Source: Persicirhabdus sediminis (GTDB lineage Bacteria > Verrucomicrobiota > Verrucomicrobiia > Verrucomicrobiales > Akkermansiaceae). Taken from it: a stretch of 64,000 nt of DNA. The DNA lies in contig NZ_JAENIM010000041.1 of NCBI RefSeq assembly GCF_016595495.1, forward strand, positions 152,463 to 216,462, given 5' to 3'. Below the pieces are notes generated by a model that saw nothing but the letters and a program-made list of their open reading frames with translations, made no database searches and was not told the origin of the DNA. Every line of letters starts with the position of its first letter. The stretch's first letter is position 1. The position numbers were made by a program, and so were the translations under genes. This document shows, in pieces, positions 24,600 to 33,908 of the stretch.

Positions 24600-26915
24600 T
24601 TACTGCTGGATGACTTTGATAGTGGCTCTTTTTTGCTCACCGCGGTCGTTGGTGAGTGTGATCTGATGGGTGCCGGGGCTGAGTAGGAGTTGGTATTTTT
24701 GTTGTTCTTGGGCAATGGTTAGGCTTTTGCATTGCCAGTTGATTTCCCCTAGGTAGTTGGTCTCAAGGGTTAGTTTTCGCCCTGATGATGGCAGATCAGG
24801 GTCGAGCAGATAGGTGGCCTGATCTGCAGGTGAGAGAATTTTCAGCGATGAATTCAGCTGGCGTTGTTGTTGATCACCAGCGGTGCCGTGGATGGCAAAT
24901 TGCTTATTTTCATCTGCACTGGCTAACCACTCGGAGTAGATAGGGGCGAGCAAGATTTTGCCATCGGCGGAAAAATCGCTAGCTGAGGTGAAGGGCGGAA
25001 GTTTGTCTTCTGGTAGAGCTAGCTGGAAGGCGGTGGCTAGCGAGTCATCGTCTGCGATGCGCTTGCCGGTGTATGGGTGGATTTGGCAAGGCACAAAACT
25101 AGCTGGAATTTCTGGCCAGCTAGCGGCTGGAGTATCGAGAAATGCGAGGTCTTGGCGGCGGCTGAGCGCGAGCATGATTTGGCGAATGACTGGTCCAGCA
25201 CTCTGTAAGCCGGTGATTTGTTTGCTGGCTTTGTGGTCGAGGTTGCCGGTCCACACGCCGAGTGTGTAGCGTTGATTGTAGGCGAGGCACCATTGATCGC
25301 GGAAATCTGTGGAGGTGCCAGTTTTGGCGGCGATGGCAAATGGCAAGTTGAGCGGTGAGTCGCTGGCGAGCTGGCTGGCGCGCGCTTGTTTGCTGCTCAG
25401 CGTTTGGGTAATCATGTTGGCGGCGCTGGCTGAACAAAGCCGTTGGCTAGCTGGCTGGCTGGAATTTTTCAGCAGACTTGGCTGCAGTGATAATCCGCCG
25501 CGCGCCAGGCTGGCGTAGCTGGTGCTGAGCTCGAGCAGGTTTACTTCACCGCTGCCTAGTGTGAGTCCCAGCCCGTAATGTTTGGCCGGTTTATTGAGTG
25601 TGGTGATGGAGGATTTTTTTAGCCAGTCGAGCAATGTTTGCGGGCCACCGAGTTGGTTGAGAGTATGCACAGCGGGCGTATTGAGCGAGCGTCCGAGCGC
25701 AGCGTGTAGAGTGACAGGACCATGGTGAGTGCGGCTGAAATTGACGACCTCATCGGCGCCTAAGTCGCTGGCAAAATGGGTGGGGATGTCAGCCAAAATA
25801 GTGGCTGGCGTATATCCGAGCTCGTCGATGGCGAGCAGGTAGGTGAATGGCTTGAGCGCGGAGCCAGGCGAGCGTGCTTGTAGAGCGGCATTAAATTGGC
25901 CGCCATTTGGTTGGTTTGGGTCCGCGCTACCGACTAGCGCGAGGATTTCTCCCGAGTGGTGGTCGATGATAATGGCGGCGCCGTGTTGCACCATTTTGGG
26001 CGCTAGTTTGTCGAGCTGGGCACGCAGAATCTGTTGCACATTTTCCTGCAGCTGGGCGTCGATGGTAGTGTGAACATCACGCCCGCTGGCGGATTCATTT
26101 TTCAACATCTGCGCGAGCTGTGGATGGTGAGCTGGCTGGTAGTCGACCATCTCTAGCGGCTCGGCTTTGGCGCGCGCGATGATTTCAGCATCCATCTGGT
26201 AAACGATCTGCATGCGATCGAGAATCCAGTCGCGGCGTTTCAGCGCACGTTCAGGATGGCGGCGCGGGTTGAGCCGAGAAGGAGCCTGTGGTAGGCCCGC
26301 TAGCAATGCAGATTCAGCTAGCGAGAGCTGATCGAGTGATTTGTCAAAATAATGTCGAGCCGCTTGCTTTGGCCCGAGGCTGAGGTTGCCGTAGTCGAGG
26401 TGGTTAAAATAACAGCTTAGGATTTCTCCCTTCGGCCAAGACATTTCTAGCCGGCGCGCCACCAATGCTTCGTGGGCTTTGGTGAGTAAATTGCGTTGTG
26501 CGCGCGGAGATGTGAGTTTTACCGTTTGCTGGGTGACGGTAGAGGCGCCTGAGACAAACCGTCCGGCGTCTAGCGAGTCGTAGATGGCGCGGAAGTTAGC
26601 CAGCGGATCAAACCCGCCGTGGTCAAAAAATCGCTTATCTTCAGCTGCCAGCGTGGCCTGAATCAGCGGCTCTGGAATTTCTAATAACCCGACTGGCCGG
26701 TGGCGGTAGAAATCTGCCCGCGGAGTGTGGTGAAGAATTTTCCCATCGCGGTCGTAAATCACGCTCGAGCTAGCTGGAGCGGGGGATAGATTGACAGGTA
26801 GTGGATAGCAAAATGGTAGCGCATACCAGCCGATGAAAAACACCAGCGCAGCAAGCAAGCTGGCTGTGCCCAGGTGGCTCAGCGGCTTTCGCCAATTTGT
26901 GAATTTTGCGCGCAC
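24600..26915 (-). CDS. pbpC: Penicillin-binding protein 1C (bifunctional transglycosylase/transpeptidase-like)
   Basis: The protein has 771 residues from the GTG at 26915; a TTG at 26951 is an alternative. One N-terminal membrane helix (about 15-38) is followed by the GT51 glycosyltransferase domain with catalytic EDKRFFDHGGFDP (Glu92) and GASTVTQQ. The transpeptidase domain has SALK (Ser352, Lys355), SLN (about 410) and KTGTS (531). The C-terminal 80 residues match the BiPBP_C domain specific to PBP1C. It polymerises peptidoglycan in the periplasm; E. coli PbpC has weak or no beta-lactam-sensitive transpeptidase activity, but all catalytic residues are present here. No alpha2-macroglobulin (yfhM) partner is adjacent. 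Confidence 0.93.
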   Translation of the reverse strand: MRAKFTNWRKPLSHLGTASLLAALVFFIGWYALPFCYPLPVNLSPAPASSSVIYDRDGKILHHTPRADFYRHRPVGLLEIPEPLIQATLAAEDKRFFDHGGFDPLANFRAIYDSLDAGRFVSGASTVTQQTVKLTSPRAQRNLLTKAHEALVARRLEMSWPKGEILSCYFNHLDYGNLSLGPKQAARHYFDKSLDQLSLAESALLAGLPQAPSRLNPRRHPERALKRRDWILDRMQIVYQMDAEIIARAKAEPLEMVDYQPAHHPQLAQMLKNESASGRDVHTTIDAQLQENVQQILRAQLDKLAPKMVQHGAAIIIDHHSGEILALVGSADPNQPNGGQFNAALQARSPGSALKPFTYLLAIDELGYTPATILADIPTHFASDLGADEVVNFSRTHHGPVTLHAALGRSLNTPAVHTLNQLGGPQTLLDWLKKSSITTLNKPAKHYGLGLTLGSGEVNLLELSTSYASLARGGLSLQPSLLKNSSQPASQRLCSASAANMITQTLSSKQARASQLASDSPLNLPFAIAAKTGTSTDFRDQWCLAYNQRYTLGVWTGNLDHKASKQITGLQSAGPVIRQIMLALSRRQDLAFLDTPAASWPEIPASFVPCQIHPYTGKRIADDDSLATAFQLALPEDKLPPFTSASDFSADGKILLAPIYSEWLASADENKQFAIHGTAGDQQQRQLNSSLKILSPADQATYLLDPDLPSSGRKLTLETNYLGEINWQCKSLTIAQEQQKYQLLLSPGTHQITLTNDRGEQKRATIKVIQQ

Positions 26916-27115
26916 GAGACATAATAAACAATACAGTGGGGATCTTGGCAAGAGGCTAGCCAGTCAATTGTTGGGCCGCTTGTTAGCGCGAATGGTTGTG
27001 GCTGTGGAATATATAGAGTACCTTTGTCGTCTATATCTCGTCAAATCGGCATAAATCCACCACATTCTAGCGTTTTGGCGAGCGTCCATACGAATCCCCC
27101 CCGTAAATTGAGTCC

Positions 27116-28603
27116 ATGGAAGTTAGCCTCGTTTTTCCCCACCAACTGTACGCCCACTCGCCGGCTTTGTCTCATCAAAGACCGGTCTATCTGCTTGAGG
27201 AAAAACATTATTTTGGCGAATACAACGGAGAGGGGAGCCATTTTCACAAACAAAAGCTCGTGCTGCATCGTGCGTCGATGAAAGCCTACGAGCGCTTGCT
27301 AAAAAAACACGGTTTTGTGGTCCACTACCTTGAGCATCGTCACGGCCAATCATTTGGCCAGACTATGGAGGATTTATTTCACGGAGAATCTATCGTCGCG
27401 CATTGTTGCGATCCAACGGATCATTTTTTGCTAGACGAACTGGAAGCCTGGGGGAAGTCGACCGCATCAGAAATCCATTATTATGAGACACCTAACTTTG
27501 TCTGCCAACAACCGTGGCTGAGTGAATTTTTCGAACACGGGCATGACTTGCAGATGTCGTCATTTTATAAAGCTCAGCGCCGGCGACTCGGTGTGATGGT
27601 GCACCGTGATGGAAAACCATACGGCGGCAAGTGGAGTTTTGATGAGAGTTTCGAATCCCAACAACTCACACATGAAGTGGAGCTAGCTGAGCCGTGTGCC
27701 AGCGAAGCCGATGAAGTCGCTGAGGCCACTGCCTACGTGGAGAAAAAATTCCCTCACGCCCGTGGCCAGCTAGATGGAGGGTTTCATTACCCACACTCAC
27801 GCCGCGGTGCCTTGTTGTGGCTCAAACAGTTTTTTGAGGAACGTCTGCTAGATGGAGGCGATGAACTAGCTAGCAAAAACAGAAATAAGCAGATCGTCTA
27901 TCACTCGGTGCTAACGCCAATGCTGAATATTGGCTTACTGCAGCCAGAAGAAGTGCTGCACGTGCTCATGCGTTTTTCTAAGTTGCACAAAGTTCCCGTT
28001 CATTACGTGGAGAGTTTTGTGCGCCAAATCATCGGCTGGCGCGAGTTTGTGCGCGGCGTGTACCTGTACCACGGACGCAGTGAGCGGATGGGGAATTTTT
28101 GGAAGTTAGAGCGGCGCATGCCGGATTGTTTTTACACCGCTGAAACTGGCGTCGACCCAGTAGATGAATCGATTAGAAAAGTGCTGGCTACTGGCTATTG
28201 TCACCAGATGGAGCGCATGATGGTGCAGGGGAGTTTCATGTTGCTCTGCCGCATTCACCCTGACGAAGTACACAAGTGGTTTATGGAAATGATGGTGGAT
28301 GGCTTTGACTGGGTGGTGGTACCTAACGTCTATGGCATCAGCCAGTTCGCCGATGGTGGATTATTTGTGAACCGTCCCTATCTAGTGAGCTCGCGCACCA
28401 TTCAAGAACAACTCGGCGTCGCCCACGGCAAGTGGAGCCAACTGTGGGACGCCTTGCTCTGGGCATTTATTGACGACTATCACGATGAATTTATGGACAA
28501 CCCGCAGCTCAGTTCGATGGCTGAGATGCTGACCCATATGCCTGATAGAATTAAAAAACCGCAGCTGAAAATGGCTAGAAACTTTCTCGCTCAGCTGAGC
28601 TGA
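27116..28603 (+). CDS. Cryptochrome/photolyase-family protein, FeS-BCP/PhrB-like but lacking the C-terminal Fe-S cysteines
   Basis: The 495-residue protein begins EVSLVFPHQLY and carries HKQKLVLHRASMKAYE, features of the deoxyribodipyrimidine photolyase-related (PhrB, 6-4 type) family. The C-terminal FAD-binding half is well kept: RQIIGWREFVRGVY, HQMERMMVQGSFMLL, WVVVPNVYGISQFADGG. In PhrB the following segment carries the [4Fe-4S] cysteines (YC..C.Y and ACPF type); here it reads RTIQEQLGVAHGKWSQLWDALLW without cysteine. Only a Cys beside HQMERMM (GYCHQMERMM) remains. It would bind FAD and repair UV photoproducts or sense light. It starts about 200 bp from divergent pbpC. Confidence 0.85.
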   Translation: MEVSLVFPHQLYAHSPALSHQRPVYLLEEKHYFGEYNGEGSHFHKQKLVLHRASMKAYERLLKKHGFVVHYLEHRHGQSFGQTMEDLFHGESIVAHCCDPTDHFLLDELEAWGKSTASEIHYYETPNFVCQQPWLSEFFEHGHDLQMSSFYKAQRRRLGVMVHRDGKPYGGKWSFDESFESQQLTHEVELAEPCASEADEVAEATAYVEKKFPHARGQLDGGFHYPHSRRGALLWLKQFFEERLLDGGDELASKNRNKQIVYHSVLTPMLNIGLLQPEEVLHVLMRFSKLHKVPVHYVESFVRQIIGWREFVRGVYLYHGRSERMGNFWKLERRMPDCFYTAETGVDPVDESIRKVLATGYCHQMERMMVQGSFMLLCRIHPDEVHKWFMEMMVDGFDWVVVPNVYGISQFADGGLFVNRPYLVSSRTIQEQLGVAHGKWSQLWDALLWAFIDDYHDEFMDNPQLSSMAEMLTHMPDRIKKPQLKMARNFLAQLS

Positions 28604-28664
28604 TAGGTATAAAAATTCACGATGCGTAGTTGCATCTCCAGCTAGAGAAAATACCTTGGCGTGC

Positions 28665-29486
28665 ATGAATACTGAAAAACCTAGCACACGCACCGTGCTT
28701 ATTGCCGGTCGTGGTTATCTCGGCAGCGCCGTGGAAAATCAATTCCAGCTAGCTGGCTGGAAAACGATCGCGGTCACGCGCAGCGGGCGTGAGCAAAGTA
28801 TCGCCTGTGATCTAGCCAATGCAGATGCGGTGAAAAAACTATCGACTCAGCTGGATGAGATAGATTTGATCATTCTCTGCGCCAGTGCTGGTGGTGGCGG
28901 GCTTGAATCCTATCAATCAGCTTACCTCGATGCGGCAAAAAACCTCATCGCATGCTTTCCTAACTGCCGCATTATTTTCACCTCTAGCACCTCGGTGTAT
29001 GCACAAGGTGACGGTCAGCTGGTAGATGAAACATGCCCGACTGAGCCAAGCCGTGAGACTGGTCAGATATTGGTAGCGGCGGAAAAGGCGATTCTATCAG
29101 CTGGAGGCATGGTTGCTAGACTTTCTGGCATTTACGGACCTGAGCGCAATTTTAGCTTACGCAAATTTTTAGCGGGCGATGCACTGATGGAGCCAGCGCG
29201 CACCATGAATTTCATCCACCGCGATGATGCGGCAGCGGCGATGTTATTGCTGGCTGATATGGGAGAAGGTGGAAATGCCTACAATGTTAGTGAAGCTCAC
29301 TCACCGACCCAGCTGGAATTTTACACCGGGCTGGCTGAGCATTTTGCTAAACCACTACCACCAGAAGGCAAAACCATGAGTAAACGTGGCTGGAGCCATA
29401 AGCGTGTTAGCAGTAAAAAACTTCAAGCATTAGGCTGGAAACCGAGAAACATTCTCAGCCAGCTAGACGACTGGACAAACCAGTAA
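28665..29486 (+). CDS. NAD(P)-dependent sugar-nucleotide-epimerase-like protein (atypical extended SDR)
   Basis: The 273-residue cytoplasmic protein has an N-terminal Rossmann motif VLIAGRGYLGSAVENQF (GxGxxG), then ILCASAGGG and FTSSTSVYAQ strands. The motif order and YeeZ/SDR-like C-terminus (MNFIHRDDAAAAM, YNVSEAH) fit NAD-dependent epimerase/dehydratase homologues. Ser-Tyr lie in SSTSVYAQ. The substrate is unknown. I use the ATG at 28665. It follows the photolyase gene by 60 bp and may be co-transcribed, though function gives no link. A hairpin terminator follows. Confidence 0.83.
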   Translation: MNTEKPSTRTVLIAGRGYLGSAVENQFQLAGWKTIAVTRSGREQSIACDLANADAVKKLSTQLDEIDLIILCASAGGGGLESYQSAYLDAAKNLIACFPNCRIIFTSSTSVYAQGDGQLVDETCPTEPSRETGQILVAAEKAILSAGGMVARLSGIYGPERNFSLRKFLAGDALMEPARTMNFIHRDDAAAAMLLLADMGEGGNAYNVSEAHSPTQLEFYTGLAEHFAKPLPPEGKTMSKRGWSHKRVSSKKLQALGWKPRNILSQLDDWTNQ

Positions 29487-29494
29487 AAGATGGT

Positions 29495-29529
29495 AGCCGC
29501 CGTGATCCTTTTGTCAGGATCAGGCGGCT
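29495..29529. terminator. Bidirectional terminator hairpin between convergent genes
   Basis: AGCCGCC-GTGATCCT / AGGATCA-GGCGGCT stem with a six-base loop sits between the epimerase-like gene (plus) and the RND permease (minus). T-runs are weak on both sides (minus side ATCTTTT). Confidence 0.6.
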
Positions 29530-29538
29530 TGCTAGTTT

Positions 29539-32500
29539 CTAGCTGGATTTTTTCTGCATCAGCGATTTGATGTCGAGCCACGAGTTCTGGTAGAGCACGC
29601 GGATGTCGCGGCCAATGAGTAGAAGCATTGGCAGCAGGTACAGCGTGATCAGGGTGGCAAACAGTACCCCAAATCCTAACGATACCGCCATTGGCTTGAG
29701 GAACTGAGCTTGCACAGCTGTTTCTAGCAAGAGTGGCGCTAAGCCTACAAAGGTGGTGATAGAAGTGAGCATGATGGCGCGGAATCGCTCGCCACCAGCT
29801 TGCACTATGCTGTCTTCTTCCTTATCGTAATCACCTGCTAGATCGTCAATGCGGTGGATGAAAACCAGTGAGTCATTGACCACCACACCGCTCAGAGCAA
29901 GGATACCAAACATGGATAGAATACTCACTGGGATGCCGACGATATAGTGGCCTAGCAGCGCACCAATGATACCAAATGGAATCACGCTCATGATGGCTAG
30001 CGGTTTGACGTAGGCTTTCAGCGGAATCGCTAACAAAATGTAAATGAGAACCAATGAGACGATGAAGCCAATCTGCAAGGAGCGCATGGATTTTTCACGT
30101 TGTTCAGCCTCACCACTGAGGTTGATGCTAACCAGCGGGTGAGTGCTGAGGAATTCATCAAAGTATTCGTCTTGCAGACGCTTGAGGATGACTTCATCAG
30201 AGGTGACGGCTTTGTCGATTTCACCTTTCACGGAAACAATGCGCTGGTTATCGTAACGTTCGATTTCAGCTAGACCTTCACCGTATTCCGTTGAGGCAAT
30301 TAGGCCAAAGGGCATGGCCCTGCCGTCAGCTGAACGCACTCGCATGTCGCGCATGGTTTCGATGTTTTCCCTATCTTCAATGGGGTAACGAACCATCACT
30401 TTAACTTCGTCGCGGCCACGCTGAATGCGCTGAGCTTCGCGGCCAAAAAAGCCATCGCGGATGTTAGTTGTTAGGTCTCGCTGGGCAAATCCAGCAGCTT
30501 CACCCTCAGGGGTCACGTCGATAGTGATTTCAGGTTTTCCAGCTGAAAAAGTATCCTGCACATCTTCTACGCCTGGGTAGGTTTTGATGACTTCCTTTAG
30601 GTCGTTAGCGGCAACCTGCAGCGCATCTAGATCATCACTGCGCAGCTGGATCACCAGTGAGTCACCTGGAGGACCTGCTTTGCCGGAGAATGTTAGCCCT
30701 TTTGCGCCAGCGATGCCCTTCACCTTACTGCGCCAAGCATTGACGATTTCATCAGTACCAGTGGTACGCATCTCAGATGGCGAGAGTTCAACCGCAACGG
30801 ATGATTTGGTATCTGAGCTAGCTGATATCTGCACGCCGGTGACTGGGTTGTGACCGGTTGATTTTTCAAAATCTTCGCCGACTTCGAGAATCGCCTTGCC
30901 GATCGCCTCGGATTGCTCGTGCAAGTAACTAACTGGTAATCCTTCCTCTAACTCTAAGTTAGCTGACATGTTGTCGCGCAGAATATCTGGGAAGAATACA
31001 AAACGTAGTTGGCCAGATGGTAGCAGCGAGGCGACTAGAATGAAGACGGCTATGAATGCGGCTGTGACCATGTATCGGCCCTTCATCAAGAACCTCAGCG
31101 TTGGCTGGTAGATTTTTCTAATGACCCATGCCAGTCCTCCTGCGATCTTTTTCTGAAACCTAACCCAGAGTTTGGAAATGAAGTTAGTTGGTTTTTTATG
31201 AACATCAATGTGGGCAAGGTGAGCTGGTAGAATGAGCTTTGACTCAACCACTGAGAAGATGAGGCAAAAGATAACCGCTGTGGCAATGGTGCCAAAGACG
31301 TTACCCATACGGCCAGAAACAGTGGTTAGAGGGAGGAAGGCTGCGATGGTTGTGAGTACGCCAAAGATAGCGGGCACGATGACTTTGTTAACTCCTCTAA
31401 CGGTGCCGCGCAGTGGCGCGAGTCCTTTGTTGCAGTCTTTTTGTTTTTCCTTTTCTGAGTACACACTCTCGCCGATGACGATGGCGTCATCGACCACAAT
31501 ACCTAGCACGATGATGAAGGCAAAGGAGGTGAGTTGGTTGAGAGAGAGGTCAAACATGTCCAGCGGGAATAATGCTAGAGCTCCAGCTAAGGAGATTGGA
31601 ATTCCTAAAGCCACCCAGAAGGCCAAGCGGAAGTTGAGGAATAACATCAAGACCACGAGAACTAGCAAAATGCCGAGAATGCCGTTGTTAGCTAGTAGGC
31701 TAAGGCGCCCTTTAATGGTGCGTGATTCGTCACTCCATGCAGTGATTTGCACACCTTCAGGAAGTGAAGCGGTTTTGCGATATTCTTCTAGCAGCGCCTT
31801 GGCTTGGTCGCTGGCGACAATGATATCGTCATTGCCCTCAGTGATGATTTGCAGGCTTGCGGTAGGATCGCCATTAAAGCGTGATAGCGCCTCTTGGTCG
31901 ACAAAGCCGTCGCGGATGTCAGCTACATCTCGCAGGTAGATGCGGGTGCCATCGTTGTTAGTCCTCAGCGGGATGGTAGCGAAATCATTGGTATTGTATG
32001 CCTGTGAGCGCGTGCGCAGGGAGATTTCACCACGTTTGCTGCGAATCACCCCAGCGCCGAGGTCAAAGGAATTCTGGCTGACTGCGTCGGCAACTTCGTC
32101 AAAGGTTAGATTGTAAGCTCGTAGTTTGTCCTCGCTGGGTTCGATAGAGATTTCATAGTCGCGAGTACCCGAGGTGTCGACGCGGCTGATGCCGTCTTGC
32201 ATGAGCAGTTGGTCGCGCAGGTTGCGGGCGATTTCTTTGAGCTCGGCTTCTCCAGCTGGCCCGTGAATTTCTACCCACATCACTGAGTGATCGCGCTTGC
32301 GCTCGGCAATGATGGGCTTTTCCGCTTGTTCGGGAAAGCTGGAGATGGCGTCGACTTGGATTTTAACATCATCTAGCAATGTCTTGAGTGGGTAGTTCTC
32401 CAGAGCGTCGATGGTGACGGTGGAGCCGGACTCAGTTGATTTGCTAGAAATATGGTCGATGCCTTGAACTGACTCTAATGATTCTTCAATCTTGATAGAG

Positions 32501-32712
32501 ACACCTTTTTCTACATCTTCAGGTGTACCGCCTTGGAAGGGGACTTCAACGGTCACTGTTTCAGCAACGAATGAAGGGAAAACTTCCTTCCTAACGGTGG
32601 CTAATGTGAATCCGCCCCATGCGAGAATAGCTAACATCAGGATGTTGGCTACCACTGAGTTTTGGGCAAACCATGCTGTGAATCCTTTGAGTTCGGGATC
32701 GTTATTCTTCAT
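29539..32712 (-). CDS. RND efflux transporter permease
   Basis: The 1057-residue inner-membrane pump has the canonical twelve-helix plan. The first helix (NSVVANILMLAILAWGGFTLATV) is followed by a periplasmic domain starting FPSFVAETVTVEVPFQGGTPEDVE. Helix 4 has LGIVVDDAIVIGESVYSE with the proton-relay Asp pair, then a second periplasmic domain, and helix 10 has SGVVVNDSLVFIHRI. The FPSF..E and GGTPEDVE pattern places it in the hydrophobe/amphiphile efflux class. It is the last gene of a tetR-omp-mfp-rnd operon; its start overlaps the adaptor stop by 11 bp. Substrate unknown. Confidence 0.94.
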   Translation of the reverse strand: MKNNDPELKGFTAWFAQNSVVANILMLAILAWGGFTLATVRKEVFPSFVAETVTVEVPFQGGTPEDVEKGVSIKIEESLESVQGIDHISSKSTESGSTVTIDALENYPLKTLLDDVKIQVDAISSFPEQAEKPIIAERKRDHSVMWVEIHGPAGEAELKEIARNLRDQLLMQDGISRVDTSGTRDYEISIEPSEDKLRAYNLTFDEVADAVSQNSFDLGAGVIRSKRGEISLRTRSQAYNTNDFATIPLRTNNDGTRIYLRDVADIRDGFVDQEALSRFNGDPTASLQIITEGNDDIIVASDQAKALLEEYRKTASLPEGVQITAWSDESRTIKGRLSLLANNGILGILLVLVVLMLFLNFRLAFWVALGIPISLAGALALFPLDMFDLSLNQLTSFAFIIVLGIVVDDAIVIGESVYSEKEKQKDCNKGLAPLRGTVRGVNKVIVPAIFGVLTTIAAFLPLTTVSGRMGNVFGTIATAVIFCLIFSVVESKLILPAHLAHIDVHKKPTNFISKLWVRFQKKIAGGLAWVIRKIYQPTLRFLMKGRYMVTAAFIAVFILVASLLPSGQLRFVFFPDILRDNMSANLELEEGLPVSYLHEQSEAIGKAILEVGEDFEKSTGHNPVTGVQISASSDTKSSVAVELSPSEMRTTGTDEIVNAWRSKVKGIAGAKGLTFSGKAGPPGDSLVIQLRSDDLDALQVAANDLKEVIKTYPGVEDVQDTFSAGKPEITIDVTPEGEAAGFAQRDLTTNIRDGFFGREAQRIQRGRDEVKVMVRYPIEDRENIETMRDMRVRSADGRAMPFGLIASTEYGEGLAEIERYDNQRIVSVKGEIDKAVTSDEVILKRLQDEYFDEFLSTHPLVSINLSGEAEQREKSMRSLQIGFIVSLVLIYILLAIPLKAYVKPLAIMSVIPFGIIGALLGHYIVGIPVSILSMFGILALSGVVVNDSLVFIHRIDDLAGDYDKEEDSIVQAGGERFRAIMLTSITTFVGLAPLLLETAVQAQFLKPMAVSLGFGVLFATLITLYLLPMLLLIGRDIRVLYQNSWLDIKSLMQKKSS

Positions 32713-33892
32713 GGCTTGCTGGTTTTTCGTTTTTGATTGGCATCACTTTTTGACCATTGTTGAAGCTAACTAATGGGCGGGCGGATAGGCGGATTTGCTT
32801 TTGCTCCGTATCTGCTGTGGCGATGATCTGATCGTCGTTAGCGTGAATGCGGGTGATGGTTAGGCGGCGCAGCTGGTTGTTGTCATCCAGCTGCCAAACG
32901 TATTTGTCGTCTAAGATAGATGACTCTGGGATGAGGATGGCATTGTCTATCACTTTCGCCTGCGCGGTAGCTTTGACAAAGGTGCCGATAGGCAGTGGGA
33001 CGTTTTGTTGGTCGAATGGTCTATCAATTTCAGCGACGACGTAGATGACGCGGTTGTTGGCATCCACGCTGGCTTCTGTGCGGGTGATCTGAGCTTTCCA
33101 GCTGACGCCTGGGTAGGAAGGCGCTGTGAGGGTAGTTTCTATCGACTCGTTAGTTGCCTGTTCACGAAAAGCAAATGGCAGGTCAATGAGGTTTACTTCA
33201 TCTGGTGTGAGAGGCAGTCGCACTTCGGCTTTATTGCGAGCAATCAGTTTGCCCAGCTGGGTGCCGGTGGTGACAATGCTACCTGGGCTGGCTGTTCTCT
33301 CGGAAACAACCGCATCAAATGGCGCACGAATCTGTGTGCGTTCGAGGTCGAGCTGAGCTCTAGCTAGTGCGGCTTCAGCCGATTCTAACTCAGCGGATGC
33401 TGCGATTTGTTGGGGAATACGTAATGTGTATTCTGGTGCGTCTTCGATTTTTCTGCCTGAGGCTAACCAATCGAGTTTGGCTTGTTTGCCGCGGGCGACT
33501 TCTTCAGCTAGATCTCTTTTTGCCGTGGAGATGGCTGACTTCCGCTCAGCGACGGCAGATGTGTAGTCGGCTTGGTTTAACGAGACGAGGATTTCACCTT
33601 TGTTCACTGATTTACCAGCTTCGAAGTTAGCTGAAACGTCAATGATTTCACCGGTCACCAGGCTAGATAGCTGGGTATCGTAGTAGCTGGCGACAGTGCC
33701 AAAGCTAGCTAGCGTGACCGGGTGGGGACCAACTTCCACTTCGATGACTTCGGTGCGCGCGACGATTTCTTTTGGGGCCTTTTTCTTTCGTTCAGGTTTA
33801 CTGGCTATCATTTTGTTAGCGATGAAAGCAGCCAGAGCGAGAATGGTGATAGGGATGAGGAGGATGGAGAAAAGTTTCTTCAAAATGTCCAT
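32702..33892 (-). CDS. RND efflux periplasmic adaptor
   Basis: The 396-residue protein has an N-terminal hydrophobic anchor (LFSILLIPITILALAAFIAN). The lipoyl domain follows (VTLASFGTVASYYDTQLSSLVTGEIIDVS), then a short coiled-coil hairpin (about 110-180), the returning lipoyl strand (RTQIRAPFDAVVSERTASPGS), and a beta-barrel. It bridges the inner-membrane pump and the outer-membrane factor. The gene is 16 bp after the omp gene and overlaps the pump gene. Confidence 0.92.
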   Translation of the reverse strand: MDILKKLFSILLIPITILALAAFIANKMIASKPERKKKAPKEIVARTEVIEVEVGPHPVTLASFGTVASYYDTQLSSLVTGEIIDVSANFEAGKSVNKGEILVSLNQADYTSAVAERKSAISTAKRDLAEEVARGKQAKLDWLASGRKIEDAPEYTLRIPQQIAASAELESAEAALARAQLDLERTQIRAPFDAVVSERTASPGSIVTTGTQLGKLIARNKAEVRLPLTPDEVNLIDLPFAFREQATNESIETTLTAPSYPGVSWKAQITRTEASVDANNRVIYVVAEIDRPFDQQNVPLPIGTFVKATAQAKVIDNAILIPESSILDDKYVWQLDDNNQLRRLTITRIHANDDQIIATADTEQKQIRLSARPLVSFNNGQKVMPIKNEKPASHEE

Positions 33893-33908
33893 GGGTAGGA
33901 AAGGTTAG

